Source: Thermomicrobiales bacterium (GTDB lineage: Bacteria > Chloroflexota > Chloroflexia > Thermomicrobiales > UBA6265). Taken from it: a DNA stretch of 37,651 bases. Location of the stretch: positions 1 to 37,651 of the forward strand of contig JAWKPF010000038.1 of assembly GCA_041390825.1 (NCBI GenBank), read 5' to 3'. The notes under the pieces were generated by a model, which saw nothing but the letters and a program-made list of their open reading frames with translations, did no database searches and had not been told where the DNA came from. Shown here in pieces: positions 7,235-15,111 of this stretch. A program made the translations under genes and the position numbers. Position 1 is the stretch's first letter. Each line of letters opens with the position of its first letter.

Positions 7235-8623
7235 CTACGCTGTCAAGTCGTGCGCCATTTCCTCGAACATGGCGATGTATCTATCGGCATCTTCCATCGA
7301 GTGCTGCACCGACAACGTCCACTCCTCTTCGCGACCCGGGGTCATGAAGATTCCGCGGTTCATGGCATAGAGCCAGGCCAGCTCGGTCAGCTCACCGTGC
7401 AGGTTCTCCATGAACGAGTGGTAGTCCGTGATCTTCTCTTCTGAGAACGTAACGCATCCCTTCGAGCTGATGCCGACCGTATAGCCTGGCAGGTGGTATT
7501 TCTCCAGCACCGCGTCGCAACCAGCCATCAGGCGGTCGTTGAGCATGTTCAGGTGGACATAGGCATCGTCGGTCAAGACATGTTCGATGCTGGCGCGCGC
7601 CGCGGCCATAGTGAGTGGATTGCCGTTATACGTACCGACCTGATAGACGGATCCGTTCAGCACGACCTCCATGATCTCTTCGGTCGCGCCGATACCTCCG
7701 CAGGGGAGCCCGCCGCCAAGCGCCTTGGCGAGCGTGACCATGTCCGGTTCGAGACCGAACTTCTCGGTGGCGCCACCGGCGGCCACCGTCAGGCCGGTCT
7801 TGACCTCATCGACGATCCAAACGATGCCGTGCTTTCGCGTGATCTCGCGCACGGCTTCCAGGTAGCCCGGCTCGGGCAAGATAACGCCCATGTTCATCAT
7901 GGCGGCTTCCATGATGACGCAGGCCGGCAACCGGCCTTCCTCGGCCAGCCGCTCGATGCGCCGCTCCATGGCGCCCGCGTCGTTGAATGGCACCGCGACG
8001 GTCATGTCGCTCACCGCTTTGGGGATGCCAGCGCCATAGGGAAGCGAGGGAATATCCTCCCGGTCGCCGAGATCGTCGTAAGGGACGCCGATACAGACCA
8101 TCGCATAGTCATGATGACCGTGATACGAACCAAGAATCTTCATCACGGTGTCGCGGCCGGTGTAGGCGCGGGCGATGCGCATGGCATCCATGGTGGCTTC
8201 CGTACCAGAGTTCACATAGCGCCAGAGCGGGAGTCCGAAGCGCTCGGCCAGCGCTTCGCTGACCACGATCGAATCCTCGATCGGCGCGGCGAAGTGGGTC
8301 CCTTTGGCAACTCGCTCAGACACCGCCTTGATGATGGCCGGATGAGCATGCCCCTGGACCATCGAGCCAAAGCCGTTGTGATAGTCGATGCGCTCATTGC
8401 CATCGACATCCCAGACTTTCGATCCCTTGCCCTCCTCCAGATAGATCGGCCACGGGTCGCGCACCTGATAGGACGACGGCACGCCTCCAGCCATGGTCTT
8501 CCGGGCCCGCTCGTACATGCGCCCCGACCCAGGGGTCGAATCGTTCAGGCGCTTCTCCTCTTTGGCAGTCAGTTCGGCGATTCGTCCCTTGTCGATCTGC
8601 AATCCAGCTCCGACGACGGTCAT
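7235..8623 (-). CDS. class III PLP aminotransferase, glutamate-1-semialdehyde aminomutase-like
   Basis: A 462-residue protein from the ATG at 8623, which has AGAGG 8 bases upstream. The fold type I PLP site is evident: NSGTEATMDAMRIARAYTGR (phosphate-binding SGTEA), YHGHHD, D272 in WIVDEVKTG and the Schiff-base lysine K300 in LAKALGGGLPCGG. The SGTEATMDA block and G-H-A-H-P substrate region resemble HemL. The sequence is longer than HemL (about 430), has an N-terminal extension, and the gene is not next to any other haem gene, so a catabolic or secondary-metabolic aminotransferase or mutase is equally possible. Motif 'LPCGGIG' replaces the usual 'LPVGAYGG' of true HemL. Its start faces the divergent trmO 98 bp away. 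Confidence 0.85.
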   Translation of the reverse strand: MTVVGAGLQIDKGRIAELTAKEEKRLNDSTPGSGRMYERARKTMAGGVPSSYQVRDPWPIYLEEGKGSKVWDVDGNERIDYHNGFGSMVQGHAHPAIIKAVSERVAKGTHFAAPIEDSIVVSEALAERFGLPLWRYVNSGTEATMDAMRIARAYTGRDTVMKILGSYHGHHDYAMVCIGVPYDDLGDREDIPSLPYGAGIPKAVSDMTVAVPFNDAGAMERRIERLAEEGRLPACVIMEAAMMNMGVILPEPGYLEAVREITRKHGIVWIVDEVKTGLTVAAGGATEKFGLEPDMVTLAKALGGGLPCGGIGATEEIMEVVLNGSVYQVGTYNGNPLTMAAARASIEHVLTDDAYVHLNMLNDRLMAGCDAVLEKYHLPGYTVGISSKGCVTFSEEKITDYHSFMENLHGELTELAWLYAMNRGIFMTPGREEEWTLSVQHSMEDADRYIAMFEEMAHDLTA

Positions 8624-8721
8624 GGTGTTGTCCTCTACTGCGTATGATTCCGGTTCGATTTGCTCCGGATTCTCGCACAACGGCGGATTCTGCTACCGGG
8701 AATTCGGCTGAAGGAGCAGGA

Positions 8722-9219
8722 ATGACTCGCGAAAAGCAATGGTTCCGCGTGCAGGCGATCGGCCGGGTGCTTCGGCCAGGAACTGGAGAAACCGCCCCTG
8801 GCGATTTCTTCGATCCATGGCACGAATCGATTCTCGAGATCGACGAACGCTGGTCCGGCGGTTTGGTCGGGATCGAGGAGTTCAGCCACCTGGTGGTGCT
8901 CTTCTATCTCGACCGGACCAAACGCCGGCGCACCGCGGGAGAGCCGCGACAAGCCGAGGACGCGGACGGGCTTACGCCGGTTGGCTTCTTCTCGACCCGC
9001 ACTCCGATGCGCCCAAACCCGATTGGCATGAGTTGCCCGAAGCTGCTCCGGCGCGATGGGAACCGCCTCCATGTGGCCGGTATCGACGCGTGGGACGGCA
9101 CCCCGATCATCGACCTCAAGGGGTACTACCCGCGCGACGAGCAACGACCGGACGCGACTGTTCCCAACTGGCTGGAACTGCTCTGGTCCCGGCATGATGC
9201 GGAGCGAGGCAAGGAGTAG
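8722..9219 (+). CDS. trmO: tRNA (N6-threonylcarbamoyladenosine37-N6)-methyltransferase-like, TrmO/TsaA family
   Basis: A 165-residue protein with ATG at 8722 preceded by AAGGAG at good spacing. The family uses SAM to methylate t6A at position 37 of tRNA-Thr. The region GLVGIEEFSHLVVLFYLDR and the signature FFSTRTPMRPNPIGMSCPKL (RxPxRPNPIG) are the diagnostic blocks of the TsaA/UPF0066 fold, followed by VAGIDAWDGTPIIDLKGYYP, in which the LD-K-PY-P block is slightly altered. Length fits the one-domain form, without the C-terminal extension of E. coli TrmO. The gene is convergent with the LLM oxidoreductase after a gap of only 9 bp. Because one-domain members also include functionally untested proteins, the symbol is by family. 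Confidence 0.85.
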   Translation: MTREKQWFRVQAIGRVLRPGTGETAPGDFFDPWHESILEIDERWSGGLVGIEEFSHLVVLFYLDRTKRRRTAGEPRQAEDADGLTPVGFFSTRTPMRPNPIGMSCPKLLRRDGNRLHVAGIDAWDGTPIIDLKGYYPRDEQRPDATVPNWLELLWSRHDAERGKE

Positions 9220-9228
9220 GGCGACGCG

Positions 9229-10152
9229 CTACCCTTGGTCCAGAATTTCCAGCACCGGGGCCAGTTGCTCGATCCCTGCGACGGTGCATGGATCGGGATA
9301 GAACTGGATATGCGAGACCCCGATCTCGGCGTATCGCCGGCACTCGTCTGCGATTTGCTCAGGAGTGCCAGTTAGCGACGGAACGTTCTGTCCAGGACGG
9401 CCATACGGGTTGTCGAAATCGACCAGCACCGCGACGCTGCGCTCCAGCGTTTTCGGGTCACGTCCAACCGACTCGCAAATACCGTCCATCTTCTCCATGA
9501 GCGGCTTGGTGGTCGCTGCGGTGTTGCCGGAGACCGCCGCCCAAATGTTCCATTGGTCGGCGTACTGGGCAGTCAGTTTCATCATCCGTTCACCGCTGAA
9601 CGTCCCGACCATGATCGGCATGCCCTCCGGTCGTGGGCCGCGCGGCCGGAGTTCGCAGTCGATCGCGCTGTAGTACTCACCCTCGAAGTCGACGTGTCCC
9701 GTGCGGATCAGCGGCACGATGATCTTCAGCGCCTCTTCGAATCGACTGGCGCGATGATCGAAGGGAAAACCGAACGCCTTGTACTCCGGCTCGGCCCAGC
9801 CAGACCCGATGCCAAGGATGAGGCGTCCGCCGCTGATCTCATCGACGGTTTCGGCGATCTTTGCGGTCAGGGCTGGGTTGCGATATGCGGTGCAAGAGAC
9901 GAAGGGTCCGAGCTCGATCCTCTTGGTAACCGCGGCAAAGGCCGCCAGCATCGACCAGGCCTCCCACGCGCCCTGCGGCTCGTGACCCGGCACTTTCATC
10001 AGCAAGTGGTCGCAGAACCAGACCGAATCGAAACCGAGTTCCTCGGTCTTGAGCGTCATCGCCAGCTGGTCGTTCCAACCAGCAGTTGCGCCTGCCATCT
10101 CACGCTCCGATTCCGGGAGCATGATGCCGATCTTCAGGGGACGCTTACCCAT
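9229..10152 (-). CDS. LLM-class (F420-dependent type) oxidoreductase
   Basis: A 307-residue luciferase-like monooxygenase/F420 oxidoreductase. It starts KIGIMLPESE and carries LKTEELGFDSVWFCDHLLM, IELGPFVSCTAYRNPALTAK, VDEISGGRLILGIGSGWAEPEYKAFGFPFDHRASRFEEAL (blocks split by family at GRLILGIGSGW) and MPIMVGTFSGERMMKLTAQYAD. These are the TIM-barrel flavin/F420 contact blocks of this superfamily. The alternation ELGF-S-W-DH and G-G-GW-E-E is typical of the F420-dependent branch, although cofactor choice cannot be read with certainty. SD AAGGAG lies 11 bases before the ATG at 10152. It is a paralogue of the next upstream gene (10269-11228), same strand, 116 bp apart, and probably arose by duplication. 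Confidence 0.88.
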   Translation of the reverse strand: MGKRPLKIGIMLPESEREMAGATAGWNDQLAMTLKTEELGFDSVWFCDHLLMKVPGHEPQGAWEAWSMLAAFAAVTKRIELGPFVSCTAYRNPALTAKIAETVDEISGGRLILGIGSGWAEPEYKAFGFPFDHRASRFEEALKIIVPLIRTGHVDFEGEYYSAIDCELRPRGPRPEGMPIMVGTFSGERMMKLTAQYADQWNIWAAVSGNTAATTKPLMEKMDGICESVGRDPKTLERSVAVLVDFDNPYGRPGQNVPSLTGTPEQIADECRRYAEIGVSHIQFYPDPCTVAGIEQLAPVLEILDQG

Positions 10153-10169
10153 GAGCGCGCTTTCTCCTT

Positions 10170-10211
10170 GATGATGTCCACGGTGACGACGATGATGTCC
10201 ACGGTGACGAC
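10170..10211. repeat. two exact 21-bp direct repeats
   Basis: The 21-mer gatgatgtccacggtgacgac occurs twice without a gap (10170-10190 and 10191-10211; the last base of the unit is c). The pair lies between two LLM oxidoreductase genes, just upstream of the ribosome binding site of the downstream one, and is followed directly by a hairpin. It may be a regulator-binding repeat or a recent slippage product. A further partial gatgt follows the second copy. Confidence 0.9.
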
Positions 10212-10214
10212 GAT

Positions 10215-10232
10215 GTCGCCACGTATGGCGAC
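10215..10232. promoter_or_regulatory. inverted repeat between LLM genes
   Basis: GTCGCCA-cgta-TGGCGAC, a perfect 7-bp stem with a 4-base loop, one T-G and one A-T pair longer on the outside. It follows the 21-bp direct repeats and precedes the LLM gene 9229-10152 on the minus strand. There is no T-run on either side, so it is not a convincing intrinsic terminator. A binding site or an RNA leader hairpin is possible. Confidence 0.5.
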
Positions 10233-10268
10233 GTTGGCGCCAGATCTGACCAGTTCTGAATGGAGTTT

Positions 10269-11228
10269 CTACGATCGATCGAGGATCTCGATGACTCTGG
10301 CGAACTCTTCGATCTTTGCGGGATTGCAGGGATCGAGCCCGGCGACCCAGTGGCGCAAGCCAATCCCGCGGAACGCGGCAATCTGCTCAGCGAGCTGTTC
10401 TGGATTGCCTTCCATGGGATTTGCCCGGCGGCCGAGATAACCAGGCAACGCGACATTGCTGCCGGATGTTCGCACGATGGTCTTTGGGTCCCGTCCAACG
10501 TCCTCGCATGCCTTGTCCAGATCAGCCAGCCGCGGCAGCACGGTCGACGGGTCGTGATGCCAGTCGGAGTTCCACGCATCGGCGAACTGCGCAGCGAGCC
10601 GCATCGTCTTCGGGCCGTTCGTGCCGACCAGAATGGGCGGACCGCCTTCGCCGCGGCGCGGCCCACCGGGCAAGTTCAGGGCCTCGGACGCGGAAAAGTA
10701 CTCACCCTCGTAGTTGGCCACGCCTTCGCGCAAGAGCGGGTTGATGATCGAGATGCTGTCCTTGAAGCGGCCGAAGCGATGATCCCACGGCAGGTGGTAC
10801 ATGTCGTACTCCGGCTGATGCCACCCGGCCCCAACGCCAAGAATGAAGCGGCCCTCGCTGATCTCGTCGATGTTCTCGGCCATCTTGGCGACGATACCCG
10901 GGTTGCGCCACCCAAGGCAGGTCACCAGCACGCCGATCGAGACCCTCGGTACCTGTGCGGCTACCGCGGCGATCGTCGTGAACGCTTCCCAGATGCCCTG
11001 TGGCATGCGGTTGTTGGCTTCGTGGCGAAAGACGAAATGATCCGGCATCCAGATACCGTCGAAACCGCATGCCTCGACCGTCTGCGCCATCTCCAGCACG
11101 TCCCTGAACCGCGGCTGACCACCGAAAGCGCCTCCGTCGAGCAATGGCAACATGACGCCAATCCCCATCGGGCGATCGGTCTTCGGCCATCGCCCGAGTG
11201 GCGCGGCGGTTGTCACTGGATCGACCAT
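10269..11228 (-). CDS. LLM-class (F420-dependent type) oxidoreductase
   Basis: A 319-residue protein from the ATG at 11228, which has GGAGGAAGAGG immediately upstream. The frame is open to 11291 but without a better start. Family blocks: GIGVMLPLLDGGAFGG, VEACGFDGIWMPDHFVF, VSIGVLVTCLGWRNPGIVAK, IDEISEGRFILGVGAGWHQP, and GPPILVGTNGPKTMRLAAQF. They match the gene at 9229-10152 block by block. Superfamily members use reduced flavin with oxygen, or F420 for hydride transfer; the substrate is unknown. It lies 170 bp downstream of the ABC transporter operon on the same strand and could be read by read-through, but the gap is large enough for its own promoter. Confidence 0.88.
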   Translation of the reverse strand: MVDPVTTAAPLGRWPKTDRPMGIGVMLPLLDGGAFGGQPRFRDVLEMAQTVEACGFDGIWMPDHFVFRHEANNRMPQGIWEAFTTIAAVAAQVPRVSIGVLVTCLGWRNPGIVAKMAENIDEISEGRFILGVGAGWHQPEYDMYHLPWDHRFGRFKDSISIINPLLREGVANYEGEYFSASEALNLPGGPRRGEGGPPILVGTNGPKTMRLAAQFADAWNSDWHHDPSTVLPRLADLDKACEDVGRDPKTIVRTSGSNVALPGYLGRRANPMEGNPEQLAEQIAAFRGIGLRHWVAGLDPCNPAKIEEFARVIEILDRS

Positions 11229-11398
11229 TCCTCTTCCTCCCCAGCAATGAACGTTTTCGAATCGAGCCCGCTCTGACCGGAATCTCGCCACTCGGCTGAT
11301 CGCCGCCAGTTGCTGCTCATTGACAACGGGGCGCGTCGCGCTCTGTGGCGCATCGGGTCAAGCGATGCCACGCATGGCAGAGAATCGTTGCAGGTAGC

Positions 11399-12157
11399 TT
11401 ATTCGAGATTCAGATTGCGCAAGCGCCAAGTGGCGAGCAGGATGCTGGCGATCGTAACGAACCCGATCACGATCCAGGAGGTCGCCACGCCGGTTGCGCC
11501 GCTAAGGGCGATATCAGGGTCGTCGGCCATGCCGACCAGAATCGATTCCGTGTAATGCCGAATCGACACGACCTTCAAGCCGGTGAGGTACCGACCGAGC
11601 AGGCTTTCCCAGACCAGCGCATAGACGATGCCGACCAGCAACGCGCGCGCGACGAAGAGACTCACCAGCAGGAAGACCGCGCTGTACGCCAGGATACCGG
11701 CGACCGCGCTGGCCAGCAGCGCCCAGAGAAATGTCAAGCTCTCGGAGTCGCCAGCGTCTCCCCGGAAGACGACCGCGTAGGTCGCCACCAAACCCGCCAG
11801 GATGATCGGAATGCAGACCACCAACGTGGCCAGCAGCTTTTCGACCACGATGCGCAGCCGGCCGATCGGCTTGAGCGTCAGATAGGGCAGCGTAGCGTCT
11901 TCGATTTCGTTGCCGAGCGCGCCCGTGGCCAGAATCAGCACCATGATCGGCAGCAAGGTCGCGATCACCAACGGCCGGTAGATGTTCTCGCTCAAGAACC
12001 AGGCCGGCGGATTGTCGGCATCGTCGAACCAGTAGATGAAGCCGAAGAGCGCAGGCAGGAAGGCCAGCACCGTCACGACCCAGACCGATTTCCCGCCAAA
12101 GAACTGGCGGATGGTCAGCATGAAGACTGGAAGCGGTCTCCAAAGGGCGTTTGCCAT
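11399..12157 (-). CDS. ABC-2 type transporter permease (second pair)
   Basis: A 252-residue membrane protein, last gene of the five-gene operon. About six hydrophobic helices are visible, for example SVWVVTVLAFLPALFGFIYW, PLVIATLLPIMVLILATGAL, LLATLVVCIPIILAGLVAT and LLASAVAGILAYSAVFLLVS. LPYLTLKPIGRLRIVVEKLLA is the cytoplasmic coupling region typical of ABC-2 membrane subunits, which export drugs, polysaccharides or peptides or act in envelope maintenance. It begins 8 bp after the stop of its ATPase partner (12166-13209). Substrate unknown. Confidence 0.82.
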   Translation of the reverse strand: MANALWRPLPVFMLTIRQFFGGKSVWVVTVLAFLPALFGFIYWFDDADNPPAWFLSENIYRPLVIATLLPIMVLILATGALGNEIEDATLPYLTLKPIGRLRIVVEKLLATLVVCIPIILAGLVATYAVVFRGDAGDSESLTFLWALLASAVAGILAYSAVFLLVSLFVARALLVGIVYALVWESLLGRYLTGLKVVSIRHYTESILVGMADDPDIALSGATGVATSWIVIGFVTIASILLATWRLRNLNLE

Positions 12158-12165
12158 GTTCGTCC

Positions 12166-13209
12166 CTATCGCTCCACCAGATACGAGAAGACCGATTCGA
12201 GCGATTCATCGGCTGCCTGCAATTCGGTGAGCCGAACGTCTTTGTCCTTTGCCAGCTTGGGCACCATGCGATAGAAGTCGCGCACCTCGCTCGTTTCCAC
12301 GAAGACGCGGCCGTCCTTGTCGATCCGCACCGAGCTGATCGTCGGCAATGTCACCAGCGCCGACGCGAGCTTGCGTGGCTCCGGGGACCCAAGCCGCACG
12401 ATGTGCGGATGGTTGTCGATCCGCTCGCGGATGGTGCGGTAGTTGCCCGCGGCCGCCAGTTTGCCGTTGATGATGACGATGATGTTCTCGGCGAACCGCT
12501 CCACCTCGGAAAGCACGTGCGAGGAGACCAGCAATGTCTTGCCCTGGCGTCCAAGCTCCCACATCAGGCGGATCATGTGCGCGCGTTGCTCGGGATCGGT
12601 GCCATTGAGGGGTTCGTCCATCAGAATGACACTCGGATCGTGCACCAGCGCGCCAGCCAACTTGATCCGCTGGCGCATGCCCTTGGAATACCCGCCCACC
12701 TTGCGCTCGGCCGCGTCGGTCATTTCCACCGTCGCGAGGGCGCGCTCGGTGGCGGCATCCACATCCGGCAGCTTCTGCAGCAAGGCATTCATGCGCACGA
12801 ACTCGCGCCCGCTGAGATAGGGATAAACCTGCTCGATGTCGAGCACCACCCCGAGGTTCCTGTACGCCTTGGGATCTCCCCGCGCCGGGAGCCCGTCGAT
12901 GGTGACCGTACCGGTCGATGGACCCAACAGGCCGCAGATCATCTTCAACGAGGTCGACTTACCGGAACCATTCGGTCCCAGGAGCGCGGTGACGCCGGGT
13001 CCGATGCTGAACGAGAGGTCAGAAACCGCCACCAGATCGCCGTACCACTTGGAGACGTGGTCGAGCACGATCGTTGGCTGATCGGACATGATCGCCACCG
13101 GCCGCGATGGGTCGTGCGCGCCCGAGGCAAGCGCCTGTCGCGAACCAGATGCGCCGGTTCGCGGTGCGGGAACGTCTCCTTCGAACGCGCGCCTAATCTT
13201 CTGGAACAT
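12166..13209 (-). CDS. ABC transporter ATP-binding protein (second pair)
   Basis: A 347-residue ATPase from the ATG at 13209, overlapping the preceding permease by 17 bp. An ATG at 13089 (MSDQPTIVLDHVSKWYG) would give 307 residues and fits the family's usual N-terminus; neither has a strong ribosome site, so the start is open. Walker A LLGPNGSGKSTSLKMI, signature YSKGMRQRIKLAG (with SKGMR in place of LSGGQ, common in ABC-2 exporters), Walker B SVILMDEPLNGTDPEQRA and the H-loop VSSHVLSE are all present. The C-terminal 80 residues after EVERFAEN form an extra alpha/beta domain usual in ABC-2 exporter ATPases. Works with the permease 11399-12157. Confidence 0.88.
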   Translation of the reverse strand: MFQKIRRAFEGDVPAPRTGASGSRQALASGAHDPSRPVAIMSDQPTIVLDHVSKWYGDLVAVSDLSFSIGPGVTALLGPNGSGKSTSLKMICGLLGPSTGTVTIDGLPARGDPKAYRNLGVVLDIEQVYPYLSGREFVRMNALLQKLPDVDAATERALATVEMTDAAERKVGGYSKGMRQRIKLAGALVHDPSVILMDEPLNGTDPEQRAHMIRLMWELGRQGKTLLVSSHVLSEVERFAENIIVIINGKLAAAGNYRTIRERIDNHPHIVRLGSPEPRKLASALVTLPTISSVRIDKDGRVFVETSEVRDFYRMVPKLAKDKDVRLTELQAADESLESVFSYLVER

Positions 13210-14095
13210 AGCGCCAATACATGATTGCGCAGCAGATCAGCACGACGATGACCATCGCTGCTCCATAGACCCAGGTGTCGAGCGGGTTGCCGAACGCGCC
13301 GTCGTTGTTGCGTTGATCCCAGATGCCAAACACGAATTCCGAGATCGTGCGGGCCGGACTCAGCAGCCCGAACCAGCCTTTCTGGTCGTCAGTGCCGAAC
13401 ACCTCTTGCAGCACCCCGGCAAGGATGTTGAAGAAGATGAACGCCACCACGATCACGCCAACCGCGATCGCCTTGCGACCGGTGAACGCGGAGATGGCAA
13501 GCCCGAGCGCGCCCAGGTAGGCCGAGACGATCACGCTCACCACGACGATCTTGCCCAGATCGCCGATGTTGTCGCCCATGGCGCGTACCGGAGAGTCTTC
13601 CAGCAGCTGCCGGCCAAGCCAGAAGATCGCGAGTGGCACCAACGTGATCGTCAGAGTCAACAACGCGGTCGCGAGCAGTTTCGAAAGCAGGTAGTCGAGC
13701 CGCGTGATCGGCCGGGAGAAGTAGAGGATCAGCGTCTTCTCGCGCCGGTCGCCGCAGAGCATCTCCGGCGCGATGGTGGCAACGAAAACGCCCAGGATCA
13801 GCCAGGCCACCGAGAAGTAGTCCCAGTACTGCAGAATCTCGGCCGAGTCGATGAACGCCTGGATGCCAAGCGGAATGATGACCAACAGCGCGACGGCCAC
13901 ATAGAGAATCACCGGAACGACTTTGGCGGTCCAGCGTTTTTTCGCGCCCAACGCGCGTTTCATGGAATACCCGGTGAGCGCGCGGAAGGCGTGCGCCCGC
14001 CCAAGCCGCGGACCGGTGTAGTGCTGGTAGCCGCGGTCGTAGACCTCGCCAAAGGCGCGATCGTTGGCGCGTGGAGTCACGGACGATTCGGCCAT
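13193..14095 (-). CDS. ABC-2 type transporter permease (first pair)
   Basis: A 300-residue membrane protein. The N-terminal 60 residues are soluble and include FGEVYDRGYQHYTGPRLGR, a block often seen at the start of such permeases, and then hydrophobic helices VVPVILYVAVALLVIIPLGI, YFSVAWLILGVFVATIAP, LLATALLTLTITLVPLAIFW, IVVVSVIVSAYLGALGLAI and a last helix near the C-terminus. MLCGDRREKTLILYFSRPIT followed by RLDYLLSKL is the cytoplasmic loop that contacts the ATPase. It starts 1 bp after the stop of the first ATPase, implying translational coupling. Confidence 0.84.
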   Translation of the reverse strand: MAESSVTPRANDRAFGEVYDRGYQHYTGPRLGRAHAFRALTGYSMKRALGAKKRWTAKVVPVILYVAVALLVIIPLGIQAFIDSAEILQYWDYFSVAWLILGVFVATIAPEMLCGDRREKTLILYFSRPITRLDYLLSKLLATALLTLTITLVPLAIFWLGRQLLEDSPVRAMGDNIGDLGKIVVVSVIVSAYLGALGLAISAFTGRKAIAVGVIVVAFIFFNILAGVLQEVFGTDDQKGWFGLLSPARTISEFVFGIWDQRNNDGAFGNPLDTWVYGAAMVIVVLICCAIMYWRYVPED

Positions 14096-14096
14096 C

Positions 14097-15107
14097 TCAC
14101 ACCCCGCCGTGCAGATCGCTATCGAGCGCTGCCGCGCCGACCGCCTGGAGATACAAGTCTTCGAGCGACCGGGTCTTCCCGGTCATGGAGATCAGCGGCA
14201 CGTCGAGTTCGACCGCGGTGTCACGCACCGCGTCGTAGGCCTTGTCGCTCGGTTGGCGAATGACGATCTCCGGCAGACCGGTCATCCGGTCGCGCAAGCG
14301 CGCATCGTCGATGCCAAGCGCTTCGAGCCGCTGAATGAACTGTTCGGCGTTGCCATCGATCTGAATCGAAAGTTGCGCGCCGTCCACCGGACCTCCGCCG
14401 ATCGACTGCGCCAGCGCCAACTGACCGCTGTTGATGATGACCACGTAGTCGCAGACCCGTTCGATGTCTTCCAGAATGTGAGACGAGAGCACGACCGTCA
14501 TCCCCATCATGCGGTGAATACGCTCCACCAGCTCGAGCATCGAATCGCGCCCGGGCGGGTCCAGACCGGCGGTCGGCTCGTCGAGGAAGACGATCTGGGG
14601 ATCGTGCACGATCGACTGGGCGAGCTTGACGCGCTGCTTCATACCGGTGGAGAACCCCTTGATCAACCGGTAGCGCTCTTCGTCGAGTCCAACCTGATAG
14701 AGCACATCGGCGGCGCGTTGGCGTGCCTCGGTCTTGGGCAGCCCGCTCATTTCGGCCATATGACCGACGAAATCGGCGGCAGTGGCATTGGACGGAAGGC
14801 ATTCGGCTTCGGGCATATAGCCAACCCGCTCGCGCACCTGGATCCCCTGCGAAAACGCGTCGAACCCCAGCACCTCGGCAGAACCGGAGGTGGGGCGCGA
14901 AAGCCCGAGCAGCAGACGGATCAAGGTTGTCTTGCCTGCGCCGTTCGGTCCGAGCAAGCCGATAGCGCCGCGTGGTATCGAGAGATCGATCTGGTTCAGC
15001 GCCGTGAACGAGCCGAAGCGCTTGGTCAGGTCGGCGGTGCGGATCACCGCGTCGATCGCGTCTTGCTGCTCGTTCTGCGGCTGGATACTGGTCGCTGCCT
15101 GCGCCAT
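14097..15107 (-). CDS. ABC transporter ATP-binding protein (first pair)
   Basis: A 336-residue ATPase. Walker A LLGPNGAGKTTLIRLLLGLS, Q-loop region VGYMPEAECLP, signature FSTGMKQRVKLAQS, Walker B QIVFLDEPTAGLDPPGRD and H-loop LSSHILEDIE are intact, so the subunit should be active. The N-terminal 25 residues (MAQAATSIQPQNEQQD) are an unconserved extension. The C-terminal regulatory region ends near DSDLHGGV. It starts only 4 bp after the stop of the class I aminotransferase gene and ends 1 bp before its permease, so it is the second cistron of the operon. Ribosome site weak, consistent with coupling. Confidence 0.9.
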   Translation of the reverse strand: MAQAATSIQPQNEQQDAIDAVIRTADLTKRFGSFTALNQIDLSIPRGAIGLLGPNGAGKTTLIRLLLGLSRPTSGSAEVLGFDAFSQGIQVRERVGYMPEAECLPSNATAADFVGHMAEMSGLPKTEARQRAADVLYQVGLDEERYRLIKGFSTGMKQRVKLAQSIVHDPQIVFLDEPTAGLDPPGRDSMLELVERIHRMMGMTVVLSSHILEDIERVCDYVVIINSGQLALAQSIGGGPVDGAQLSIQIDGNAEQFIQRLEALGIDDARLRDRMTGLPEIVIRQPSDKAYDAVRDTAVELDVPLISMTGKTRSLEDLYLQAVGAAALDSDLHGGV

Positions 15108-15111
15108 AGGC

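Noticed and set aside
7493..8647. 384-codon plus-strand frame opposite the class III aminotransferase
   Set aside because: Arg/His/Asp-rich shadow composition; the minus strand carries the complete PLP enzyme.
9553..10440. Plus-strand frame containing MSTVTTMMSTVTTM over the 21-bp repeats
   Set aside because: Mostly antisense to two LLM genes, and the repeat in the peptide is just the DNA repeat.
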